Of a stretch of DNA of 44,679 bases, positions 24,177-31,844 are shown piece after piece. Positions within the stretch are counted from its first letter, which is position 1. Each line of letters opens with the position of its first letter. The notes beneath the pieces are model-generated. The model saw only the letters and a program-made list of their open reading frames with translations, was not told the origin of the DNA and searched no databases. Made by a program: the position numbers and the translations under genes. Origin of the DNA: Thermodesulfobacteriota bacterium. Its GTDB lineage: Bacteria > Desulfobacterota > Thermodesulfobacteria > Thermodesulfobacteriales > Thermodesulfobacteriaceae. Where the stretch lies: positions 1-44,679 of the forward strand of contig JAUQQL010000010.1 in NCBI GenBank assembly GCA_030578315.1. The letters are read 5' to 3'.

Positions 24177-25104
24177 AATTCCAACAACGTACCTGGTGAA
24201 AAGAATCAAAGTTTATAAGTTCGGGATGTTTTTCCTTACCTTCCTTACAAGGAGTTAAACATCTCTCCCAATACCAGCATCCTTTAGGTTTTTCTAACAT
24301 ACTCACCGGCATAGCTTTTGTTAAAAACTCATCATTCTTAAAAACAGAAACCAAGGTTTGAGTATAGGGATGAAGAGGATTCTCAAAAAGAACTTCTGCA
24401 GGAGCTATTTCAACTATCTCTCCAGCATAAAAAACTGCAATTCGGTCTGCCAAATGTTTGACAAGTGTTAAGTCATGAGTTATAAAGAGTAATATTAAAC
24501 CTCTTTCTTCTTTTAAAGTTTTTAAAAGTTCTATAATCTGAACTTGTAAAGTAGGGTCTAAAGCAGTGGTAGGCTCATCTGCTATAAGAACTTCAGGATT
24601 TCCAGCTAGAGCCATCGCAATCATGGCTCTTTGCCTCAACCCTCCGGAAAGTTCATGAGGATAGCATTTGGCTCTAAGCTTCGGCTCAGAAATTCCGACT
24701 TCACTTAAAAGCTGATATACCCTTTCTTTTCTTTCCTTTTTAGAAAGGCTAAAGTGAACCTTTAAAACCTCTTCTATCTGCTCCTCAATGGTAAAAACCG
24801 GATTCAGAGCTGTTAAAGGGTCCTGTAAAATGATGGCTATCTTTTTTCCTCTAATTTTAAAAAGCTCTCTTTCAGGAATTTCAAAAAGCGAAATTCCATC
24901 TATAAAAACATTTCCTCTATAATGAGTAATACCTGGAGGGAAAAGTCTTAAAAGAGAAAGACCAGTTAAGGACTTTCCGCATCCGCTTTCTCCAACAATT
25001 CCCAAAGTCTGTCCTTTTTTTAAACTAAAACTAACCCCCTCAACCAGAGGAAGATAAGTATTTTTTAAACCTAAAGTTAAATCCTTTACCTCCAAAAATC
25101 CCAT
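24169..25104 (-). CDS. oppD: Peptide/nickel-type ABC transporter ATP-binding protein (OppD/DppD)
   Basis: A 311-residue ABC ATPase, partner of the next gene. Walker A GIVGESGCGKSLTGLSLL, signature ELSGGLRQRAMIAMAL, Walker B LIADEPTTALDPT and FITHDLTLVKHLADRI. The C-terminal WYWERCLTPCKEGKEKHPEL is the usual OppD/DppD cysteine-containing tail. It would energise import through two permeases that must be encoded elsewhere. It lies downstream of the slyD-like gene after a 62-base gap; operon membership with slyD is possible. Confidence 0.9.
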   Translation of the reverse strand: MGFLEVKDLTLGLKNTYLPLVEGVSFSLKKGQTLGIVGESGCGKSLTGLSLLRLFPPGITHYRGNVFIDGISLFEIPERELFKIRGKKIAIILQDPLTALNPVFTIEEQIEEVLKVHFSLSKKERKERVYQLLSEVGISEPKLRAKCYPHELSGGLRQRAMIAMALAGNPEVLIADEPTTALDPTLQVQIIELLKTLKEERGLILLFITHDLTLVKHLADRIAVFYAGEIVEIAPAEVLFENPLHPYTQTLVSVFKNDEFLTKAMPVSMLEKPKGCWYWERCLTPCKEGKEKHPELINFDSFHQVRCWNYV

Positions 25105-25166
25105 TTAGATACCGACTTTTAATCGTTTACAGGTCAAATAACCTATTTGACACAGTTTTAACTTCC

Positions 25167-25652
25167 TCAACCACCGCCACAGTTTTTTAACTCTGTAGAA
25201 AATATTTCAAAAAGAGTAGCAGGCCGAAAAGAAAGAACTTCTATCTTAACCTTTACTTTTTTTCCTGCTCCTGGATGATTGAAATCTATCTTTACTTTGT
25301 CTCCATTTATTTCTAAAATCTTAAAACGAATTTTTGAACCGTAAGAATTTAAAACTTCCTCGTACCACTTTCCTACCTCTAAGTTTTGTAAGTCCTTAAA
25401 ATAAGAAAGTTCTACTTCTTTTACCAAATAGGGTAGGTGAGGACCAAAGGCACTTTCCGGAGGAAGAACTATTTCAATTATGTCTCCTGTTTTCTTTCCT
25501 ATTAAAGCCTTTTCTATCTCTTCAGGAATGGGGTCCCTTCCCAAAATAAACTCAGCCTCCCGAACCTTTTCAAACCATAAAGGGTTTTCCTCCCCCTCTA
25601 TCTCCATTTCATACCTTACTTTCACCTTACAGTCAAAACTAATGGAATCCAT
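25167..25652 (-). CDS. slyD: SlyD-type FKBP peptidyl-prolyl isomerase
   Basis: A 161-residue protein. The split FKBP domain surrounds an IF (insert-in-flap) domain; PESAFGPHLPYLV and the late FNHPGAGKKVKVKIEVLSF match the SlyD family (usually NHPLAGKxLxF). SlyD proteins combine proline isomerisation with chaperone activity. The histidine-rich metal-binding tail of E. coli SlyD is missing; the C-terminus is only NCGGG, so a role in nickel delivery is doubtful. AGGAGG lies before the ATG. Confidence 0.85.
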   Translation of the reverse strand: MDSISFDCKVKVRYEMEIEGEENPLWFEKVREAEFILGRDPIPEEIEKALIGKKTGDIIEIVLPPESAFGPHLPYLVKEVELSYFKDLQNLEVGKWYEEVLNSYGSKIRFKILEINGDKVKIDFNHPGAGKKVKVKIEVLSFRPATLFEIFSTELKNCGGG

Positions 25653-25693
25653 AAATACCTCCTAGTTATTTTTATTAATTTACTTAATAAATT

Positions 25694-26605
25694 TTAATTA
25701 TTTTTCAGTAAAAATTCAAGTAGTGCCATGTGAAGCCACATCTTATTTTCTGACTGATCCCACACTACGGAATGAACTCCTTCTAAAACCTCTTCCGTAA
25801 TTTCTTCTCCTCTGTGAGCAGGTAAACAGTGCAAAACTATAGCAGAGGGAGAAGCTAAAGAAAGAATCTCTTTATTTATTTGAAATCCTTTAAAAGCTTT
25901 TTTTCTTTCTTCATCTTCTTTTTCAAAGCCCATACTGGTCCATACGTCCGTATTTATTACCTCTGAATTCTTAGCTGCTTCTTCGGGATTATTTAAAATT
26001 TCTATTTGTGCTCCGTACTTTTCGTAAGCTTCTTTTAAGAGTTTGCCGTCAGGCTCGTAACCTTTGGGACAGGCTAAAGTTAACTTGAATCCTAAAAGAG
26101 CACTGGCTTCAATCCAAGATTGAGCCACATTGTTTCCGTCTCCAATCCAAACTATTTTGTCTCTGTAAAGGTCTTTTCCCTTCTCAATGACAGTCATAAG
26201 GTCAGAAAGTACCTGACAAGGGTGAAACTTGTCAGAAAGTCCATTTATTATTGGAATAGTTGAGTATTTGGCAAATTCTTCAATGGTTTCTTGAGCATAA
26301 GTCCTCAAAACTACCACATCTACATACCTTGAAAGCACTCTAGCAGTATCTTTTATCGGTTCTCCACGAGCAAGTTGCAGGTCTTTGGTAGAAAGAAAAA
26401 TAGTGCTCCCTCCTAGTTTCATCATGGCTGACTCAAAAGAAACTCTGGTTCTGGTTGAAGGCTTTTCAAAAACCAAAGCTAAAATTTTTCCTTCTAGACT
26501 TCTTTTCCACATTCTAGTTCTTTTTATTTCTAAAGCCCTCTCTATAAGAAACAAAACTTCCTCTTTGGTTAAGTCCCAAATTCTAGTAATACTTTTACTT
26601 TTCAT
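25694..26605 (-). CDS. argF: Ornithine carbamoyltransferase
   Basis: A 303-residue enzyme that makes citrulline from ornithine and carbamoyl phosphate in arginine synthesis. FEKPSTRTRVSFE binds carbamoyl phosphate, HPCQVLSDL is the second phosphate-loop motif, DVWTSMGFE is the ornithine-binding SMG loop that separates it from aspartate transcarbamylase, and HCLPAHRGEEI is the C-terminal active-site motif. The ATG at 26605 is preceded by GGGGGA at good distance; a longer frame from 26632 lacks a ribosome site. The gene stands alone, without other arg genes nearby. Confidence 0.95.
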   Translation of the reverse strand: MKSKSITRIWDLTKEEVLFLIERALEIKRTRMWKRSLEGKILALVFEKPSTRTRVSFESAMMKLGGSTIFLSTKDLQLARGEPIKDTARVLSRYVDVVVLRTYAQETIEEFAKYSTIPIINGLSDKFHPCQVLSDLMTVIEKGKDLYRDKIVWIGDGNNVAQSWIEASALLGFKLTLACPKGYEPDGKLLKEAYEKYGAQIEILNNPEEAAKNSEVINTDVWTSMGFEKEDEERKKAFKGFQINKEILSLASPSAIVLHCLPAHRGEEITEEVLEGVHSVVWDQSENKMWLHMALLEFLLKNN

Positions 26606-26786
26606 AAAAATCCCCCATCTAGCAAGTCTCAAATTTTTAATTTTTTTCTATTTTTAAAATTTGTAAAGTCTTTTAATAAATACAATTTCTCTACAAATCT
26701 TGATTTTTCTCTGAAAATTCTTATTTTTAATTATTAAAAAATTCCCTTTTTTAATTAGAAAGTCCCTTTCAAAAGAGGAGTATTTT

Positions 26787-27833
26787 ATGCGAATAGCTCA
26801 AGTTTCTCCACTTTACGAAAGTGTTCCACCAAAACTTTATGGAGGAACTGAAAGAGTCGTCTTTTATTTAACTGAAGAACTTGTTAAAATGGGTTATGAA
26901 GTAGTTCTTTTTGCAAGTGGAGATTCAGAAACTAAGGCTAAACTAGTTCCTATATGTCCACGTGCTTTAAGACTTGACAGACACTGCAAAGATTCGTTAA
27001 TTTGGCATCTTTACATGATAGAAGAAGTTTTAAAAAGAGTGAATTTTTTTGACATTGTTCATTTTCATATAGAATACTTGCACTTACCTCTGGCTAGTAA
27101 ATACAAATTTGCTTTTCTCACTACACTTCATGGAAGACTTGACCTTCCTGAGTATGTTCCCTTTTTTAAAAAATTTAAGGAATATCCATTTGTTTCTATC
27201 TCCAATGCTCAAAGGAAACCGCTTCCGTGGTTAAACTGGCAGGCTACTATTTATCACGGACTTCCTGAGGATTTATACACATTTTATCCCTCCGAAGGTA
27301 AGTATCTTGCCTTTCTAGGAAGAATTTCTCCTGAAAAAAGACCAGACAGGGCTATTGAAATTGCTGAAAAATTTGGTATGAAATTAAAAATTGCTGCTAA
27401 AGTAGATAAAGCAGACGAAGTATACTTTAAAGAAGTAATTAAACCTTTGCTTAAAAGTTATTGGGTGGAGTATATTGGAGAGATCGGAGAGAAAGAAAAA
27501 AATGAATTTTTGGGCAATGCTTATGCGCTACTTTTTCCTATTGACTGGCCTGAACCCTTCGGACTAGTTATGATAGAAGCCTTAGCTTGCGGAACCCCTG
27601 TTGTGGCATGGAACTGCGGTTCTGTTCCAGAAATAATAGAAAACGGAAAAGACGGGTTTATTGTAAAAAGCGTAGAAGAAGCTGTGGAAGCTTTAGATAA
27701 AGTAAAAACATTAGATAGAAAAAAGTGCAGAAAAAGTTTTGAAACTAAATTCACAGCTAAAAGAATGGCTCAAGAATACCTTAAAATTTATCAAAATCTT
27801 ATTCAGAGAGAGCTTTTCCTTAAAGCAGTATAA
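26787..27833 (+). CDS. GT4-family glycosyltransferase
   Basis: A 348-residue retaining glycosyltransferase with the GT-B fold. The donor-binding loop is at PPKLYGGTERVV near residues 14-25; the C-terminal half has FLGRISPEKRPDRAIEIA and the E-x7-E motif EPFGLVMIEALACGTPVVAW. It has no signal or membrane segment. The next gene, 20 bases downstream, is a glycogen-debranching-type glucosidase, so an alpha-glucan or glucoside product is the best guess. It is shorter than GlgA and not of the GT5 type. AGAGGAG lies before the ATG. Confidence 0.85.
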   Translation: MRIAQVSPLYESVPPKLYGGTERVVFYLTEELVKMGYEVVLFASGDSETKAKLVPICPRALRLDRHCKDSLIWHLYMIEEVLKRVNFFDIVHFHIEYLHLPLASKYKFAFLTTLHGRLDLPEYVPFFKKFKEYPFVSISNAQRKPLPWLNWQATIYHGLPEDLYTFYPSEGKYLAFLGRISPEKRPDRAIEIAEKFGMKLKIAAKVDKADEVYFKEVIKPLLKSYWVEYIGEIGEKEKNEFLGNAYALLFPIDWPEPFGLVMIEALACGTPVVAWNCGSVPEIIENGKDGFIVKSVEEAVEALDKVKTLDRKKCRKSFETKFTAKRMAQEYLKIYQNLIQRELFLKAV

Positions 27834-27853
27834 AGAATCTTTAAATTAAAACT

Positions 27854-29968
27854 ATGAAAAAAAATAATCTTTTTTTTGAAACTTATACTTTAAAACATGA
27901 AGAAAGTTTTGCTATTTTTAATTCTTTTGGAGATATAGATGTTACTCTAAATCCAGAAGAAGGAATTTATTACAAGGGAACTCGTTTTCTTTCTTTTCTA
28001 AAGCTTTTTATTTCTAATCAGATGCCTATTCTTTTGAGTTCCTCTGTGAAAGAAGATAATTCTCTTTTTATAGCAGATCTTACCAATCCCTGCATTTCAA
28101 AAAACGAAAAAATTATCATACCAGAAGGAAATATACATGTGTTTAGAATGAAATTTTTATACGAAAATTGTTGCTACGAGAAAATAAATGTTAAAAATTT
28201 TTATTTCTTTCCTATTGAAGTTGAAATAAAGTTCTATTTTGAAAATGATTTCGCAGATGTATTTGAAGTAAGGGGATTTAAAAGAGAGAGAAGAGGTCAA
28301 ATTTTAAGTTCTCAGATAGATAAAAACAATATAAAACTCGTTTATAAAGGCCTTGATAATATGTTAAGAATAACTGAAATTTCTTTTTCTCCTCCTCCGG
28401 AAAGTATTAACGATAACTCTATTGTTTACAAACTGAAACTTAATCCTAAAAACAGTTTTTCTTTTTATATAACTATTAAGTGTTTAATAGAGAACGAAAA
28501 TCTGGCTAAGTATTCTTATACTAAAGCTTTGTATTATATAAAAAAGCGTTTGAAAAACTGGGAAGAAAATAGTTGTAAGATATATACTTCTAATGAACAA
28601 TTTAATCAGTGGCTTAAGCGTTCGTGGGCAGATATTATAATGCTTGCTACTTCCACACCTTTCGGGCCTTATCCTTATGCGGGTATTCCTTGGTTTAATA
28701 CAATTTTTGGGAGAGATGGAATTATAACTGCTTTGGAATGTCTTTGGATCGAACCTACCATTGCTAGAGGTACATTATCTTTTTTAGCTTCAACTCAAGC
28801 CCAAGAAATAAATCCAGACCAGGATGCAGAACCAGGTAAGATTATTCATGAAATCAGAAAAGGAGAGCTGGCAGAAACAGGAGAAATACCTTATGCTAAA
28901 TATTATGGAAGCGTGGATTCTACTCCTCTTTTTGTAATTTTAGCAAGTAAATACTTTGAAAGAACGGGAGATTTAGAATTTATTAAGAAAATATGGAAAA
29001 ATATCGTTCAGGCGATTTTATGGATAGATGAATATGGAGATTTAGACAAAGATGGTTTTGTGGAATATTTTCCTTCTAAGAGAGGGTTAATTAACAAGGG
29101 GTGGAAGGATTCGGAAGATAGTATTTTTTACGAAGACGGTCAACTTGCTAAACCTCCTATTGCTCTGGTTGAAGTTCAAGGATACGCATATAAAGCTAAG
29201 AAAGAAGGAGCTAAGTTAGCAAGGGTCTTGGGAGAAAAAGAGCTAGCTTTGAAGTGGGAAAAATCAGCTGAAAGGCTTAAGGAACTTATTGAAGAAAAAT
29301 TTTGGTGTGAAGACATAAAGTGTTTTGCCCTTGCTTTAGACGGAGAAAAAAAATTGTGTAAAGTAAGAGCAAGCAATGCAGGGCACCTTCTTTTTACCAA
29401 AGCTATAAGTCTCTCTAAAGCTCGTATACTTTCTTCTTTGTTTTTTGAAAAGCACTTTTTTTCAGGCTGGGGAATAAGAACTCTTTCTTCACTTGAAAAA
29501 AGATATAACCCCCTTTCTTACCATAATGGATCTGTTTGGCCTCATGATAATGCTTTGATAGCTTTTGGACTTTCCTTATACGGATTTAAAGAAGAAGCTT
29601 TAAAAATTCTCAAATCCCTTTTTGAAGCTAGTACTTTTTTTAAACTTCACAGAATTCCGGAACTATTTTGCGGTTTCGAAAGAAGACCCAACGAAGGACC
29701 AACCCATTATCCTGTAGCTTGTCATCCTCAGGCTTGGGCTGCTGGATCTGTTTTTCTAATTCTTCAGGGTTGCCTGGGACTATCTTTTGAAAGGAATGAA
29801 ATTCACTTCAAACACCCTGCACTTCCTGAATTTTTAGAAGAAATTTGGATAAAAGATTTAAGAGTAAAGGGAGGAAAATTGGATCTATATCTAAAAAAAT
29901 ACAGAGAAGATGTAGTAGTTAATGTAATTAAAAAGGAAGGAGAAATTAAAATTTTAATAGAAAAATAA
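27854..29968 (+). CDS. Amylo-alpha-1,6-glucosidase (glycogen debranching type)
   Basis: A 704-residue protein. The N-terminal third is the beta-rich debranching N-terminal domain (GIYYKGTRFLS near residues 37-47). The rest is an (alpha/alpha)6 barrel with GIPWFNTIFGRDGIITALE, the WFxxxFGRD motif of GDE-type glucosidases, and GWGIRTLSSLEKRYNPLSYHNGSVWPHD, the second catalytic region. Such enzymes remove alpha-1,6-linked glucose from limit dextrins. No signal peptide, so it acts on intracellular glucan. It is in an operon with the GT4 gene and converges on treT. Confidence 0.88.
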   Translation: MKKNNLFFETYTLKHEESFAIFNSFGDIDVTLNPEEGIYYKGTRFLSFLKLFISNQMPILLSSSVKEDNSLFIADLTNPCISKNEKIIIPEGNIHVFRMKFLYENCCYEKINVKNFYFFPIEVEIKFYFENDFADVFEVRGFKRERRGQILSSQIDKNNIKLVYKGLDNMLRITEISFSPPPESINDNSIVYKLKLNPKNSFSFYITIKCLIENENLAKYSYTKALYYIKKRLKNWEENSCKIYTSNEQFNQWLKRSWADIIMLATSTPFGPYPYAGIPWFNTIFGRDGIITALECLWIEPTIARGTLSFLASTQAQEINPDQDAEPGKIIHEIRKGELAETGEIPYAKYYGSVDSTPLFVILASKYFERTGDLEFIKKIWKNIVQAILWIDEYGDLDKDGFVEYFPSKRGLINKGWKDSEDSIFYEDGQLAKPPIALVEVQGYAYKAKKEGAKLARVLGEKELALKWEKSAERLKELIEEKFWCEDIKCFALALDGEKKLCKVRASNAGHLLFTKAISLSKARILSSLFFEKHFFSGWGIRTLSSLEKRYNPLSYHNGSVWPHDNALIAFGLSLYGFKEEALKILKSLFEASTFFKLHRIPELFCGFERRPNEGPTHYPVACHPQAWAAGSVFLILQGCLGLSFERNEIHFKHPALPEFLEEIWIKDLRVKGGKLDLYLKKYREDVVVNVIKKEGEIKILIEK

Positions 29969-29982
29969 ACCCTTGAAGTGTA

Positions 29983-30011
29983 AAATAAATCTTTTTAAGA
30001 AAAGTTTATTT
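29983..30011. terminator. Bidirectional AT-rich terminator between the debranching gene and treT
   Basis: Arms AAATAAA + CTTTT (29983-29989, 29991-29995) and AAAAG + TTTATTT (30000-30011) make 12 pairs with one bulged T and a 4-base loop. T-rich tracts lie on the 3' side in both directions. It includes the treT stop codon and fills the 37-base gap between two convergent operons. Confidence 0.5.
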
Positions 30012-31220
30012 TTTGTAGGATTGATTAAAAATTTTGTGAATAAGTAAAAGATAATCTCTTAAATGTCTAATAATCAAAAATCTGTGTCTTACCCTTTCCT
30101 TAGCATATGTTCCCATAATTGTTATAAATTCTCTATTAGCCAAAAGTTGTTTTATCCTCATAGCAGTTCCTTCAACACTGTTTACTAAGTATCCGGTAAC
30201 TCCGTGAACAATCTGCCTTTTAATTCCTCCTACATTAGAACCTACAACCGGTTTTTCTTTCCACATAGCTTCAGAAACTACAAGTCCAAAACCTTCTTTC
30301 AAAGATTTTTGTACTACTACTGTAGAACCTCTCTGAAAGGCATTGATTTCTTTATGACTATCGGGAGGAAGACCAAGTATAAAAATGTCTTTTTCATCAG
30401 CTGTTAAATTTAAAAGTTCTTTATAAACATTTTCTCCTTCAGGGTCGTCAGAAGCAAAAGAACCCACCAGCACTAATTGACAGTCGTATTTCTTTTTTAC
30501 AAGTTTATAAGCAGAAATAACTCCAAAAGGGTCTTTTAATCTGTCAAAGCGGGATACTTGAGTAATAATAGGTTTTTCTGGATTTACTCCAAATTTAATT
30601 AAAATATTTCTTATTTCTTCTTTTGATAGTTCAACATTTTTTGGGTGAAGAGGATCTATAGAAGGAGGAACGATATAGGTAGGTATTTTAATTCCTTGAT
30701 AAACAAATTCAGGCATGTGAAAAATGCATGCATCGTAGGCATTTATAAAGTTTTTTAGAAAATCCCAGGCTTGTGGATTAGGGGTTGAAGTGTCTATGTG
30801 ACATCTCCAGATCCATTTTTGTCCCGGTTGTTTTTTAATAACTAATCCTATAGGCTGAGGGTCGTGAACAAAGATTATGTCATAATTTTCAGTATTGATT
30901 CTGTTTAAATTTTCGTAAATGGTTTTTAAATAATGGACAACTTCTTCACTTTCTATAGGAATAGAAAGTGAAAGATGAAGGAGATTGTGCAATTTTTTAG
31001 TAAAATAAAAAAATTTTTCATCACCTTTTATTACTTTCCAGTCAGTCTTTATTTCCAATTCTTTCATTAAAGGTACAAGTCTACTCAGTATTTCAGCTAC
31101 TCCACCTCCTTCGTAAGTGGAGTTTACGTGAAGAATTCTTAAATTTTTAACTTTTTCAGCAAGAATAAAAAGTTCGTTAATACTTTCTTCGCCTACAAAA
31201 GGAATATACTTTTTTATCAT
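30006..31220 (-). CDS. treT: Trehalose synthase, glycosyltransferring (TreT type)
   Basis: A 404-residue GT4 protein. ILHVNSTYEGGGVAEIL near residues 29-45, WRCHIDTSTPNPQAWDF, VPPSIDPLHPKN and the E-x7-E motif KEGFGLVVSEAMW are the pattern of TreT, known from Thermococcus, Pyrococcus and some bacteria. TreT makes trehalose from an NDP-glucose and free glucose in one reversible step. It is the last gene of a tight operon: three bases after the DUF5752-like gene. With otsAB in the same operon, the cell has two trehalose routes under one promoter. Confidence 0.88.
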   Translation of the reverse strand: MIKKYIPFVGEESINELFILAEKVKNLRILHVNSTYEGGGVAEILSRLVPLMKELEIKTDWKVIKGDEKFFYFTKKLHNLLHLSLSIPIESEEVVHYLKTIYENLNRINTENYDIIFVHDPQPIGLVIKKQPGQKWIWRCHIDTSTPNPQAWDFLKNFINAYDACIFHMPEFVYQGIKIPTYIVPPSIDPLHPKNVELSKEEIRNILIKFGVNPEKPIITQVSRFDRLKDPFGVISAYKLVKKKYDCQLVLVGSFASDDPEGENVYKELLNLTADEKDIFILGLPPDSHKEINAFQRGSTVVVQKSLKEGFGLVVSEAMWKEKPVVGSNVGGIKRQIVHGVTGYLVNSVEGTAMRIKQLLANREFITIMGTYAKERVRHRFLIIRHLRDYLLLIHKIFNQSYKK

Positions 31221-31223
31221 TTT

Positions 31224-31844
31224 TTAACTTTCTAAAATTTGAACAATTTTTTTCTTAATTTCGTATAAGTTCATACTGTAAATATCCAACTTATTTATTA
31301 ACTCCGCTTTTTTAGATTCTCCTATAGAGATTAGCCAAGAAGAATAATCGTTTATTAAAGTTTTATTTTCTATTCTTGAAGTTATTAAATGATAGAAAAG
31401 AGAATTTATACTTGATTTCTTAAACTTACTTATAAAATCTTCTAAATTATAAGCAGGTTTTTTGTATTTAATAATTTCCCTGTCCACAGTAATAAAAAAA
31501 AAGGGTTCAACAATATTTTTTTCAAGATGTTCATTGTAGTTTTCTTCTAAGATTTTTAACAGAGACCATCTTAATTCTTCTAAGTCAAAATACTCAATAG
31601 GGTCTACGATGGAAAGTTTTTCAGCTAAAGTAAGATAGTTATTTTTATATAACCAATAAGAAAAACTGTTGTTGTAAAAAGTAGGTAAATTATGATAATT
31701 GAAAATGTTTACATACATATGGTAAAAAATAGAAAACTTGTCTATCTTTTTTAAAATTTCTATAAAGTCTTTTAAAGAATAAACCTTAATCCCTGTAGAT
31801 TTAGGAACCCAAAACTCGGCTTTGAAAACAAAGGGTTTAGACAT
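31224..31844 (-). CDS. DUF5752-like protein with an internal duplication
   Basis: A 206-residue protein of unknown function between otsAB and treT, directly abutting otsAB (TAA then ATG). It appears to be built of two homologous halves: residues 21-101 begin VYSLKDFIEILKK and contain SIFYHMYVN, SYWLYK and LAEKLSIVD; residues 131-206 begin AYNLEDFISKFKK and contain SLFYHLITS, SSWLIS and KAELINKLD. A Phe-Tyr-His triad sits at the same place in both (Tyr41-His42, Tyr151-His152). It has no signal peptide or membrane segment. DUF5752 membership is from memory. The position suggests a regulator or scaffold of trehalose synthesis, which is inference. Confidence 0.65.
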   Translation of the reverse strand: MSKPFVFKAEFWVPKSTGIKVYSLKDFIEILKKIDKFSIFYHMYVNIFNYHNLPTFYNNSFSYWLYKNNYLTLAEKLSIVDPIEYFDLEELRWSLLKILEENYNEHLEKNIVEPFFFITVDREIIKYKKPAYNLEDFISKFKKSSINSLFYHLITSRIENKTLINDYSSWLISIGESKKAELINKLDIYSMNLYEIKKKIVQILES

